Shown: positions 6,786-13,406, numbered from the stretch's first letter. The stretch is DNA of 13,406 bases from Chthoniobacter sp. (GCA_025351065.1 JANXWQ010000172.1:1-13406), one strand, 5' to 3'. The notes: generated by a model not told the origin, from the letters alone. A program made the numbers and translations.

Positions 6786-7684
6786 GGCAGGTGGTCGGGC
6801 ACGCCAGCTTCCACGAAATCGGCGGGCAGGGGCGACTGGAAATTCATCCGCGCGCCGGTGCGCGGATGGGTGAAGCCGAGCCGCCACGCGTGGAGCATCT
6901 GGCGGGCAAAGCCGGCGCGTTTGCCATACGCTTCGTCGCCGAGCAGCGGGTGGCCGAGGTGTTTGAGATGCACGCGAATCTGGTGGGTGCGGCCGGTGTG
7001 CAGCGTACATTCCACAAGCGTGCCTACGCCGATTTCGGCGAGCACGCGGTAGCTGGTTTTCGAGGCGCGGCCTTTTTCCAAAACGGTCATTTTTTTCCGG
7101 TGGATGGGATGCCGTCCGATCGCACCTTCGATCACACCGCTGGCTTGGCGGAATTTTCCCGAGGCGAGCGCGAGGTATATTTTTGTCACCTCGCGCCCGG
7201 CGAATTGCTTCGAGAGCGCCTGATGCGCGGCGTCGTTTTTTGCGGCGACGAGGCAGCCGCTCGTCTCCTTGTCGAGCCGGTGGACGATGCCGGGCCGCTG
7301 CTCGCCGCCGATGCCGGAGAGCGCGGGGCAGTGGTGCAGCAGCGCGTTGACGACGGTGCCCTGCCAGTGGCCGGCGGCCGGATGCACGACCATGCCGGCG
7401 GGTTTGTTGAGCACGATGAGGTCACCGTCTTCAAACAGCACGTCGAGCGCGATGGCCTCGCCCAGCGTGGCGCTCGGAGTTGGCGGCGGCTCAGCGAGCG
7501 CGACGGTGTCGCCGGCGCGCAGCCTTGTACTGGCTTTGGTTGCGCGCCCGTTGAGCAGAACGTGCCCGGCTTTGATCAAGTCCTGCAAACGCGACCGCGA
7601 GAGCGCGGTGGCCTGCGCGGCGAGGAAGTGATCGAGGCGCGCGCCCGCGTCCTCGGGCGTGGCGCGGTACTCGGCGGATATCAT
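6782..7684 (-). CDS. rluD: RluA/RluD-family 23S rRNA pseudouridine synthase
   Basis: A 300-aa RNA-modifying enzyme that isomerises specific uridines to pseudouridine, most likely in helix 69 of 23S rRNA if it is a true RluD. The N-terminal S4 RNA-binding domain (about residues 14-62, with ARLDHFLAAQATALSRSRLQDLIKAGHVLLNG) is followed by the catalytic domain. NKPAGMVVHP (93-102) and the signature HRLDKETSG (135-143), with catalytic Asp138, are present, then RTHQIRVHL in the C-terminal half. The length is slightly under the usual ~325 aa. It is the first gene of the six-gene minus-strand run and is divergent from the kinase gene, with 132 nt between the two starts that must hold both promoters; I see no convincing -10/-35 there. 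Family assignment is strong; the choice of RluD over other RluA paralogues depends on the S4 domain and is less sure. Confidence 0.92.
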   Translation of the reverse strand: MISAEYRATPEDAGARLDHFLAAQATALSRSRLQDLIKAGHVLLNGRATKASTRLRAGDTVALAEPPPTPSATLGEAIALDVLFEDGDLIVLNKPAGMVVHPAAGHWQGTVVNALLHHCPALSGIGGEQRPGIVHRLDKETSGCLVAAKNDAAHQALSKQFAGREVTKIYLALASGKFRQASGVIEGAIGRHPIHRKKMTVLEKGRASKTSYRVLAEIGVGTLVECTLHTGRTHQIRVHLKHLGHPLLGDEAYGKRAGFARQMLHAWRLGFTHPRTGARMNFQSPLPADFVEAGVPDHLP

Positions 7685-7816
7685 GAGCCGTCATCATGCG
7701 CGCGGCGCGCCAGGCGGCAAGAGCGCCCGCCAGATTTCCGCATCCGCGCACAGTTTGTCCTCGCATCTTCCGCCGCTCCGCGAAAACTTCCCGCACCACC
7801 CGCTCACTTGGATTCA

Positions 7817-10063
7817 ATGGAAGAAATCGAAGAACCGATCATCCACCTCTGCCCCGACTGCGGGACGGAGATCGACGTGTCTGAGCAGGAGCCGCTTTCG
7901 ACGGTGGTCTGCCCGGTGTGCGGCTCGTCATCGGCGGTCACGATGAAGATCGATCACTTCGAACTGGTGAGCGTGCTCGGGCGCGGCGGCATGGGCGTGG
8001 TCTATCGCGCGCAGGACACGTCCCTCGACCGCACGGTCGCGCTGAAGCTGCTGAAAAAAAGCGAGGACGCGAGCGACGAGCAGATCGCGCAGCTCGCCAC
8101 GGAGGCGTCGATCACCGCGTCGATCAACCACCCGCACGTCGTGAAAGTTTTCACCACGGGGATGGATCACGGGCGTTTCTACATCGCCATGGAGCTGGTG
8201 GACAAAGGCACGCTCGACCACCTGATCGAGCTGCAGGGGCGGGTGGCGGAAAGCCAGGTGCTGGAGGTCGGCATCCAGATCGCGCAGGGACTGCGCGCGG
8301 CGCAGCAGGCGGGGTTGATTCATCGCGATGTGAAGCCGGGCAACATCCTTTTTGCCGACGCCCACACGGCGAAAATCGTGGACTTTGGCCTGGCCATTTT
8401 CGCGGCGGACGAGGCGAGCGTGCGCGGGGAAGTCTGGGGCACGCCATACTACGTCGCGCCGGAAAAACTGGACAACAAGCCGGAGGATTTCCGCAGCGAC
8501 ATCTACTCGCTGGGCGGCACGCTTTTTCACGCGCTGGCGGGGCGTCCGCCGTTCGAGGCGGAGAATGCGTCGCTGGTCGCGCTGAAACATTTGAAAAGCC
8601 AGGCGGTGAGCCTCCAGGCCTTCGCGCCGTGGGTCTCGGGCTCCACGGCCTTTGTCATCAACCGCACGCTGAGCAAGGATCCCGACCAGCGCTACCAGAG
8701 CTACGACGAGCTGATCGAGCATCTCGAATACGCGCGCGCCGAGCTGCTCACGGCGAAGCCGAAGGAGGCGACGCGCGTGGTGCTCGAAAGCGAGGAGGAG
8801 AAAAAAGCGGTGGGCTGGCTGGTTTTCGCGATGATCGGGCTGATCGTCTTCGGCGGCATCGCGGCGATTGTCTTTCGCGACCGCCTTTTCAAAAGCGACG
8901 AGCCACCGCAGCTCGCGACCACGAAGCCCACGCCCGCGCCCGGCGCGCGGGTGCCGACCGGCATGTTTCCCGAGGCGCGCGCCAAGCTGCAGGAAGGCAA
9001 CGCCGCCGCCGCGGCCAGCGCCTTTCGCGAAGCGGCCGCGCAGCCGAAGCTCGCGCCCGCGCAGCTCGCCTGGGCGAACCTGCTCGAAGGGCTCGCCGAG
9101 ACCAGCGCGGGCCGACGCACGGAGGCCGATGCGGCGTTTGCGAAGATCACGGAGCGCGGCGTTTTTTCGACCAAGCCGGAGGACGAAAAACTGGTGCAGT
9201 TTCTCCTCGAAGCCGCGCGCCGCATGACCGGCCCCGCGCCGGTCGCCCCGCAGGCCGCGAGCGGGCTCGACAAGACGGGCCACGAGGCGCTCGCGCCGCT
9301 GCTCTACGGCGTGAAGGACTGGCAGCTCGGCAAGATCGACGACGCCGTGGCGCTGCTGCGGCAGTTCCGCCAGACCACGCCCGGCGGACGTGACCAGTGG
9401 ATCGGGGAACTGAAGCCGATGGCCACCGATATGATCGAGGATTTCACGGCCTTCCAAATGGCGGCGGACCGTTTCACGGCGGCCAAAACGCCGGGCGAGC
9501 GGAAGGCCGCGTACGAGGCTTTGGAAAACGTGAAAGGCAAGCTCGCCGAGCGGGCGAAAGCGCTGACCGACAAGGCCGCGGGCCAGATGGCCGAGCAGGA
9601 AAAGCAGCGCGCGAAGCTGCTCGCCGAGGGCAAAATTCCCGACGGCACCTACAAGCTCATCAACAGCAAGAATGGCAGGGTGATCGACGTGGAAGGCCAC
9701 TCGAAGGACGCCGGCGGCAAAGTCCACCTGTGGACCTACGGCGGCGCGCCCAACCAGCAATGGAACGTGACCGCGCTGGACGGCGGCTTTTGCCTCCTCA
9801 CCGGCGTGGAAAGCGACAAGGCGCTGGAAGTGCCCAACGGCTCGCACGACGACGGCATGGCGCTCCGCCAGTGGGACGTGAACAAAAGCAACGCGCAGCG
9901 CTGGAAGATTGAAAAATCCGACGGCCCGTGGTTCAAGCTCACCGCCGAATGCAGCGGCAAGGCGCTCACCGGCGCGGGCAACATGGAGGCCGACGGCGGC
10001 ACGCTGGTGCAGGCGGCCTACACCGGGGCCGAGGAGCAGCAGTGGAAATTTGAGGCGCCCTAG
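7817..10063 (+). CDS. Receptor-like Ser/Thr protein kinase with zinc ribbon, membrane span and ricin-type lectin domain
   Basis: A 748-aa Hanks-type kinase. ATG 7817 is preferred because the product then begins with a conserved-looking cysteine motif; the frame is open back to 6791 only as a shadow of rluD. Domains in order: a zinc-ribbon-like CPDCG/CPVCG pair (12-36); kinase domain (about 48-305) with Gly loop GRGGMG (55-60), Lys77 in VALK, probable helix-C Glu96, HRD (169-171), DFG (189-191), APE (214-216) and SDIYSLGG (227-234), all catalytic residues intact; one membrane span (about 333-353); a helical Ala-rich region (385-600) that may contain TPR-like repeats; and a C-terminal ricin-type beta-trefoil (608-748) with three QxW elements (Trp649, 696, 743). 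The expected topology is a cytoplasmic kinase with an outside lectin tail, though flanking charges do not settle it. Likely role: sensing a glycan or cell-wall signal by phosphorylation of unknown targets. Confidence 0.93.
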   Translation: MEEIEEPIIHLCPDCGTEIDVSEQEPLSTVVCPVCGSSSAVTMKIDHFELVSVLGRGGMGVVYRAQDTSLDRTVALKLLKKSEDASDEQIAQLATEASITASINHPHVVKVFTTGMDHGRFYIAMELVDKGTLDHLIELQGRVAESQVLEVGIQIAQGLRAAQQAGLIHRDVKPGNILFADAHTAKIVDFGLAIFAADEASVRGEVWGTPYYVAPEKLDNKPEDFRSDIYSLGGTLFHALAGRPPFEAENASLVALKHLKSQAVSLQAFAPWVSGSTAFVINRTLSKDPDQRYQSYDELIEHLEYARAELLTAKPKEATRVVLESEEEKKAVGWLVFAMIGLIVFGGIAAIVFRDRLFKSDEPPQLATTKPTPAPGARVPTGMFPEARAKLQEGNAAAAASAFREAAAQPKLAPAQLAWANLLEGLAETSAGRRTEADAAFAKITERGVFSTKPEDEKLVQFLLEAARRMTGPAPVAPQAASGLDKTGHEALAPLLYGVKDWQLGKIDDAVALLRQFRQTTPGGRDQWIGELKPMATDMIEDFTAFQMAADRFTAAKTPGERKAAYEALENVKGKLAERAKALTDKAAGQMAEQEKQRAKLLAEGKIPDGTYKLINSKNGRVIDVEGHSKDAGGKVHLWTYGGAPNQQWNVTALDGGFCLLTGVESDKALEVPNGSHDDGMALRQWDVNKSNAQRWKIEKSDGPWFKLTAECSGKALTGAGNMEADGGTLVQAAYTGAEEQQWKFEAP

Positions 10064-10121
10064 CGGCGCGCGACTTTCCGCTTTGCACCCGCCGCGGGCC
10101 GTCCTACTTTCCCGCGCTCAC

Positions 10122-10195
10122 GCGTCCGTAGCTCAACTGGATAGAGCGCTGCCCTCCGAAGGCAGAGGTTGTGGGTTCGACCCCCGCCGGACGCA
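10122..10195 (+). tRNA. tRNA-Arg (anticodon CCG)
   Basis: A complete cloverleaf is visible. The acceptor stem GCGTCCG/CGGACGC (10122-10128 with 10188-10194) is perfect and is followed by discriminator A at 10195. A D-arm (GCTC...GAGC) is present. The anticodon stem CTGCC/GGCAG holds loop CTCCGAA, giving anticodon CCG at 10156-10158, reading CGG. The T stem GTGGG/CCCGC has one G-U pair around loop TTCGACC. CCA is not encoded. Upstream, TTGCAC (10083) and TACTTT (10105) with 16-nt spacing could be a weak promoter. No second copy of the tRNA 3' end and no integrase were seen, so there is no sign of use as an attachment site. Confidence 0.97.
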
Positions 10196-10205
10196 GAGGT
10201 TTCAC

Positions 10206-10281
10206 GGCGGCGCGCACGGATCGGGCGCAGCACTTGGCGGAATGTTCGGGGGGCTTGCATCCGGCGGAGGCGGCGCGCACG
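10206..10281 (+). repeat. Short direct repeat between tRNA-Arg and the SUMF1-like gene
   Basis: The 13-mer GGCGGCGCGCACG occurs exactly at 10206-10218 and again at 10269-10281, 63 nt apart. The second copy overlaps a perfect 6-bp hairpin (CGCGCA, 3-nt loop, TGCGCG, 10274-10288) that ends 3 nt before the GTG start at 10292. In such GC-rich sequence a repeat of this length could arise by chance; a role in limiting translation of the next gene is possible but unproven. Confidence 0.4.
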
Positions 10282-10291
10282 TTGCGCGGCT

Positions 10292-11272
10292 GTGAGCGAA
10301 GACCCTGCCTCGACCTTCAAACTCCCGCCGGCCACGCGCTCGGCGGTGATCCTGATCGTGTTTTTTTTCAGCTGGTTCGCGCTGACGACGCTCTGGGTGC
10401 TGCACGATGCGCAGCGCATCCGCCGCGAACGGGAGCAGACCCGCGCGCTCAACGGCCAGGGCGGTGGCGAGATGGTGTGGCTGCCGCCGGGAAAATTCAC
10501 GATGGGCGCGACGGACGGCGCACCCGACGAACTGCCTCTGCATGACGTGCGGGTGCGCGGTTTTTTCATGGACAAAACGGAGGTGACAAACGCGCAGTTT
10601 GCGAAGTTTGCGGAGGCGACGGGTTACGTGACTGCGGCGGAGCGCAGCACGCCGGAGCGGGCGCAGGCGGGGGCGCTGGTTTTTCTGCCGACGCTCGGGT
10701 GGCGCTTCGTGCCGGGCGCGTGCTGGCGGCAGCCGGCGGGGCCGGAATCGGACCTCGCGGGGCGGGAAAAATTTCCCGTGGTGCAGGTGAGCTGGGAGGA
10801 CGCGGCGGCTTACGCGCAGTGGGCGGGGAAGCGGCTGCCGAGCGAGGCGGAGTGGGAGTACGCGGCGCGCGGCGGGATCATGCACGCGGCCTACATCTGG
10901 GGCACGGAACTGCGGCCGGGCGGACGCACGCCGGCGAACGTCACGCAGCCCGGTGAGCCTGCGGCGCTGATGGCCGCGGGAAATTTCGCGAACAACTACG
11001 GGCTCGCCGACATGGCGGGCAATGCGGCGGAGTGGTGCGCGGACTGGTATCGCGCGGACTACTATCAAAAGAGCGGCCACGCCGACCCGCCCGGCCCAAC
11101 CGACAGCGCCGACCCCGACGAGCCCGGCGTGCCGAAGCGCGTGGCGCGCGGCGGCTCCTGGCTCAGCAGCGAGTCGAACGGCGCGGCCTACCGCCCCAGC
11201 GCGCGGATGAAAGCCGCGCCGACTTACGCGGCGTCCGACCTCGGCTTCCGCTGTGCGCGGAGCCAGGAGTGA
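10292..11272 (+). CDS. Membrane-anchored SUMF1/FGE-sulfatase-fold protein lacking catalytic cysteines
   Basis: A 326-aa protein. GTG 10292 is chosen because the longer frame begins with a TTG inside the tRNA gene and no other start codon lies in frame between them. An N-terminal segment is followed by one membrane span (about 18-38, SAVILIVFFFSWFALTTLWVL region), then an Arg-rich stretch and the formylglycine-generating-enzyme fold (PF03781, about 60-324): WLPPGKFTMGAT, DKTEVTNAQFAKF, VVQVSWEDAAAYAQWAGKRLPSEAEWEYAARGG, DMAGNAAEWCADWY and the terminal RVARGGSWLSSESNGAAYR, LGFRCAR. In active FGE two cysteines about five residues apart follow the RGGS element; here the equivalent positions are Ser292 and Gly297. 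It is thus unlikely to oxidise sulfatase cysteines and more likely binds a ligand or protein. The next-door kinase makes a signalling partnership plausible. Confidence 0.88.
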   Translation: MSEDPASTFKLPPATRSAVILIVFFFSWFALTTLWVLHDAQRIRREREQTRALNGQGGGEMVWLPPGKFTMGATDGAPDELPLHDVRVRGFFMDKTEVTNAQFAKFAEATGYVTAAERSTPERAQAGALVFLPTLGWRFVPGACWRQPAGPESDLAGREKFPVVQVSWEDAAAYAQWAGKRLPSEAEWEYAARGGIMHAAYIWGTELRPGGRTPANVTQPGEPAALMAAGNFANNYGLADMAGNAAEWCADWYRADYYQKSGHADPPGPTDSADPDEPGVPKRVARGGSWLSSESNGAAYRPSARMKAAPTYAASDLGFRCARSQE

Positions 11273-11281
11273 GTGCGGAAG

Positions 11282-11412
11282 TTTTATTTTCAACGCAGAG
11301 ACGCGGAGGCGCGGAGAGCGCAGAGATTTTGCCGAGGCCAAATCCGTCACAACTATGGGCCACCTCCGTCACCTGCCTCTGCGTCTTTGCGTCTTTGCGT
11401 TAAAAAAATAAA
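11282..11412. repeat. Long imperfect inverted-repeat element with 8-nt periodic arms
   Basis: The left arm (from 11282: TTTTATTTTCAACGCAGAG, continuing ACGCGGAG-GCGCGGAG) is matched in inverted orientation by the right arm (ending near 11412), whose complement reads CTTTATTTTTTTAACGC and then AAAGACGCAAAGACGCAGAGG. Within each arm, variants of an 8-nt unit (ACGCAGAG, ACGCGGAG, GCGCGGAG; ACGCAAAG on the other side) recur. About 50 nt of unrelated sequence (roughly 11326-11374) separates the arms. There is no open frame with coding character. It resembles dispersed REP/MITE-like intergenic repeats. The A-run follows the right arm rather than a T-run, so it is not a canonical intrinsic terminator, although a large RNA hairpin could still stop or protect transcripts of the gene upstream. 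Confidence 0.7.
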
Positions 11413-11487
11413 GCCGCGCGAATGGAACCGTTCCGCTTAAGTATTCACGCAGGAAACAATCCGTCACGCCGCCACTCCCACCCGCCT

Positions 11488-12201
11488 ATGAAAACAAAAC
11501 TGCATTCCCTGATCGCGCTCCTCGCGCTGAGCGCCGGTACTTTCGCCGCCGACTGGCAGGCGGATTACGCGCGGCTTTTGAAAAAATACGTGGCCGGCGG
11601 CGGCGTGAAATACGCGGAGTGGAAGGCCAGCGCCGAGGACGTGACGGCGCTGCAAGTCGTGGTGGACGGCATCGCCGCCGCGCCGGTCTCGACGGACAAA
11701 TCCAAGGAGCAGCTCGCCTTGCACCTCAATGCCTACAATGCGTGGATCCTGCACGAGGCGGTGGCGAAGTATCCGACGAAAAGCGTGAAAGATGTGGCGT
11801 TCACTTTTTTCCTCGGCAACCGCATCACCGTCGCGGGGACGAAGATGAGCTTTAACCATCTCGAAAAGGAGATCATCCGCCCGCGCTTTGCCGAGCCGCG
11901 CGTCCACTTCGCGCTGAACTGCGCGAGCCGCTCCTGCCCGCCACTGCGCGCCGAACCCTACAGCGCGGCGAAGCTCGACGCGCAGCTCGACGACCAGGCG
12001 CGCACCTACGTGAACAGCGAGCACGGCGTGAAGCCGGAGGGCGACGGCGCGGCGCTGTCGAAGATTTTCGACTGGTACAAGGAGGACTTCGGCGGCGACG
12101 CGGCGGTGGCGGCGTTCTTGAAAAAATACCGCGCAGGCAAATCGGACTTTAAGAAAATCAGCTACCAGGAATACGACTGGGCACTGAACGAAACGAAGTA
12201 G
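11488..12201 (+). CDS. Secreted DUF547 domain-containing protein
   Basis: A 237-aa exported protein. ATG 11488 is chosen because it gives a clean signal peptide (MKTKLHSLIALLALSAGTFA, cut before ADWQ); the frame extends to 11422 without benefit. DUF547 (PF04784) hallmarks are LALHLNAYNAWILHEAV (76-92), FLGNRITVAGTKMSFNHLEKEIIRP (108-132), PRVHFALNCASRSCPPLR (137-154) and ALSKIFDWYKEDFGGD (189-204). The conserved Asn-Ala-Tyr-Asn, His140, Cys145 and Cys150 give the family a papain/transglutaminase-like look, but no reaction has been established. The TAG stop abuts the ATG of the next gene with no gap. An imperfect short palindrome GGAAC-C-GTTCC at 11424-11434 lies upstream and might be an operator. 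No ribosome site is evident. Confidence 0.92.
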   Translation: MKTKLHSLIALLALSAGTFAADWQADYARLLKKYVAGGGVKYAEWKASAEDVTALQVVVDGIAAAPVSTDKSKEQLALHLNAYNAWILHEAVAKYPTKSVKDVAFTFFLGNRITVAGTKMSFNHLEKEIIRPRFAEPRVHFALNCASRSCPPLRAEPYSAAKLDAQLDDQARTYVNSEHGVKPEGDGAALSKIFDWYKEDFGGDAAVAAFLKKYRAGKSDFKKISYQEYDWALNETK

Positions 12202-13050
12202 ATGCCGCGCCCCTTTTTCTCCCTCACCCTGCTCGCCGCCGCCCTGCTGACGGGCCGCGCGGCGGCGGGCTCGTACAAGATGCAGGGCTCGCCGGTCATC
12301 GCCCACGTCATGGTGTCCGCCGCGCCGGCGCTGGAGGCGCAGGGCATAAAAATCCGCGTGTGGGTGGAAGGCAGCGGCACGCTGGCGGCGGCGGTGATGG
12401 GCGAGGGACAGGTGGATTTCGCGCTGATGATGCGCCACCTGAACGCGACGGATCGCGCGCATTATCCGCAGCAGGAGATGAAGGAATTCATGATCGGCAT
12501 GGAGGCCGTGGCGCTGATTGTGCCGCAGGATGTGTGGGAAAGCGGCGTCCACTCGCTGACCAAGGCGCAGGTGCTGGGCATCTACGAGGGCACGATCAAA
12601 AACTGGAAGGAAGTGGGCGGGGCCGACGCGACGATCAAGTTTTTCAACGCCGAGCGCGGGCGCGGCGTGTGGGAGCTGTTCGCGACGTGGCTCTACGGCG
12701 AGACGCGCAAGGCGCCGGTGGGGAAATTTCCCATCACCGTGGACGGCGAAGATGCGCGCAACACCGTGAGCTTCACCAAAGGCGGGCTCGGGCTGGCGCA
12801 GATCAACTGGATCGACAGCAAGACGATCTACGGCCTCGCGATCCAGGAGGACAGCGGCCCGGCGGTCGAGCCCACGGTCGGCAACGCGGCGGGCGGCCGG
12901 TATCCGCTGGCACGCCCGGCGATCATCGCCGTGGCGGAAACGCCGGTGGGCGAAAAGAAAAAGATCATCGACTTTCTGCTCGGGCCGGAGGGGCAGGAGA
13001 TCGTGGGCAAAAGCGATCTCATCCCGCTGAAAGACCTGGCGCCGAAGTAG
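12202..13050 (+). CDS. PstS-like phosphate ABC-transporter-type substrate-binding protein
   Basis: A 282-aa periplasmic binding protein (PBP_like/PstS-type fold). ATG 12202 directly follows the TAG of the DUF547 gene. The N-terminal hydrophobic segment (FFSLTLLAAALLTGRAAAG) is a signal peptide. PstS-family landmarks are GSPVIAHVMV (29-38) at the first ligand loop, VWVEGSGTLAAAVMGEGQVDFALMMR (53-78), LTKAQVLGIYEGTIKNWKEVGG (119-140), GGLGLAQINWI (194-204) and YPLARPAIIAV (234-244). The second ligand loop, usually containing Ser-Gly-Thr after an Arg, reads NAERGRGVWELF (149-160), so a key anion-binding element is altered. No permease or ATPase genes follow; the next gene is convergent. It may act as a stand-alone binding or sensing protein, or serve a transporter elsewhere. 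The family is confident; phosphate as ligand is not. Confidence 0.87.
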   Translation: MPRPFFSLTLLAAALLTGRAAAGSYKMQGSPVIAHVMVSAAPALEAQGIKIRVWVEGSGTLAAAVMGEGQVDFALMMRHLNATDRAHYPQQEMKEFMIGMEAVALIVPQDVWESGVHSLTKAQVLGIYEGTIKNWKEVGGADATIKFFNAERGRGVWELFATWLYGETRKAPVGKFPITVDGEDARNTVSFTKGGLGLAQINWIDSKTIYGLAIQEDSGPAVEPTVGNAAGGRYPLARPAIIAVAETPVGEKKKIIDFLLGPEGQEIVGKSDLIPLKDLAPK

Positions 13051-13068
13051 CGGGGCAGCGGGCGCGCG

Positions 13069-13406
13069 CTACTTCGGCTTCCCGAGTTCGGAGAGGTAGC
13101 GGAAAAGATCGCGCAGGTCTTCGCGGGAGAGCGGATCCGTGAGGCCGGCGGGCATGAAGCTGCCGAGGGGTTTCGTCTCCGCGATTTCCGCGGCGGCGAA
13201 CTTCGTCTCCGCGCCGGTGGCGGGCTCGCGGATGGTGGTGGCGTCGGCGTTGCGGGCGACGATGTAGCCGAGCGCGGTGCGGCCGTCCTTCGCGGTGAGC
13301 TGCATGGCTTCGTAGCTTTCCTTGATCTCCCGCTGCGGCTCCAGCACCGCGCCGATGATGAAGTCCAGCGGCTGCCCGGAGCCGATGGCATCGAGCGGCG
13401 GGCCGA
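13069..13406 (-). CDS. PVC-type heme-binding domain protein, C-terminal part (5' end outside window)
   Basis: The frame is open from the right edge (reading GPPLDAIGSGQPLDFIIGAVLEP) to TAG at 13069-13071, giving about 112 visible residues. The GTG at 13347 lies inside conserved sequence and is not the start. The order GPPLDAIG, ILEP-like AVLEPQREIKESYEA, TAKDGRTALGYIVARN, ETKPLGSFMPAGL and LSREDLRDLFRYLSEL matches the C-terminal end of the 'putative heme-binding domain, Pirellula/Verrucomicrobium type' (TIGR02603), where a c-type CxxCH site lies further upstream, outside this window. Such proteins are often large secreted dehydrogenases with a beta-propeller and a cytochrome-c tail. The Met of FMPAGL is the usual distal heme ligand region. 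It is convergent with the PstS-like gene, 18 nt away. Confidence 0.85.
   Translation of the reverse strand, partial: GPPLDAIGSGQPLDFIIGAVLEPQREIKESYEAMQLTAKDGRTALGYIVARNADATTIREPATGAETKFAAAEIAETKPLGSFMPAGLTDPLSREDLRDLFRYLSELGKPK

Noticed and set aside
6791..7816. N-terminal extension of the kinase frame back to 6791
   Set aside because: It covers the whole rluD gene on the opposite strand and has no family resemblance; the kinase starts convincingly at 7817.
7685..7816. Search for promoters in the divergent rluD/kinase gap
   Set aside because: Both genes must be driven from here, but no -10/-35 pair stood out on either strand, so no feature is listed.
7928..9847. Very long antisense open frame (639 codons) opposite the kinase gene
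   Set aside because: It is Arg/Leu/Ala-rich with no recognisable motif, and the opposite strand encodes a kinase with every catalytic motif. High GC keeps antisense frames open.
10122..10195. tRNA-Arg as an integration site for a mobile element
   Set aside because: No integrase, no repeated tRNA 3' end and no change in gene character downstream were seen.
10169..10291. Upstream extension of the SUMF1-like frame
   Set aside because: It begins with TTG inside the tRNA-Arg gene and gives an Arg-rich segment without conservation features.
11282..11412. Inverted repeat read as a CRISPR array or intrinsic terminator
   Set aside because: Units are 8 nt, degenerate and in opposite orientation with no spacers, so not CRISPR. 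A U-tract does not follow the stem on either strand, so it is not a standard terminator.

Overview
The window is GC-rich bacterial chromosomal DNA, densely packed with genes and carrying no plasmid, phage or transposase gene. The gene set fits the PVC superphylum, most likely Verrucomicrobiota. The main indicators are a truncated protein ending in the Pirellula/Verrucomicrobium-type heme-binding domain at the right edge, a Ser/Thr kinase fused to a ricin-type lectin domain, a formylglycine-generating-enzyme-like (SUMF1-fold) protein, a bacterial lipase maturation factor homologue, and few clear Shine-Dalgarno sites. The phylum call is inferred from gene content, since there is no rRNA or other marker gene here.

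Layout. (1) 1-1579, plus strand: the 3' end of a DUF362 protein, a 95-aa protein of unknown function and a 245-aa protein that may have a glycosyltransferase-like fold. They are tightly packed (4-nt gap, then 44-nt overlap) and look like one operon that begins left of the window. (2) 7684 down to 1585, minus strand: six genes in one direction. In order of transcription these are an RluD-type pseudouridine synthase, a family-4 (Fe-S) uracil-DNA glycosylase overlapping it by 4 nt, a lipase maturation factor family membrane protein, a secreted peptidoglycan-binding-domain protein, a secreted DUF362 protein and a squalene/phytoene synthase. This run converges on region 1 with a 5-nt gap. (3) 7817-13050, plus strand: the receptor-like Ser/Thr kinase, tRNA-Arg(CCG), a membrane-anchored SUMF1-like protein lacking the two catalytic cysteines, an inverted-repeat element of about 130 bp, then a DUF547 protein directly abutting a PstS-like substrate-binding protein. 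(4) 13069-13406, minus strand: the C-terminal part of a PVC-type heme-domain protein, running off the right edge.

How the genes may work together. RluD and the glycosylase are a translationally coupled housekeeping pair. The secreted DUF362 protein and squalene synthase are 40 nt apart and probably co-transcribed. The kinase (cytoplasmic catalytic domain, one membrane span, lectin tail) and the following SUMF1-like protein could form an envelope sensing pair, but this rests only on proximity and architecture. DUF547 and the PstS-like protein are both exported and must be co-translated or co-transcribed.

I did not find a CRISPR array, defence system, recombinase or clear new multi-gene system. 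The best leads are the cysteine-less SUMF1-like protein beside the lectin kinase, the inverted-repeat element at 11282-11412, the DUF547/PstS-like pair with an altered ligand motif, and the unrecognised small-protein operon at the left edge.
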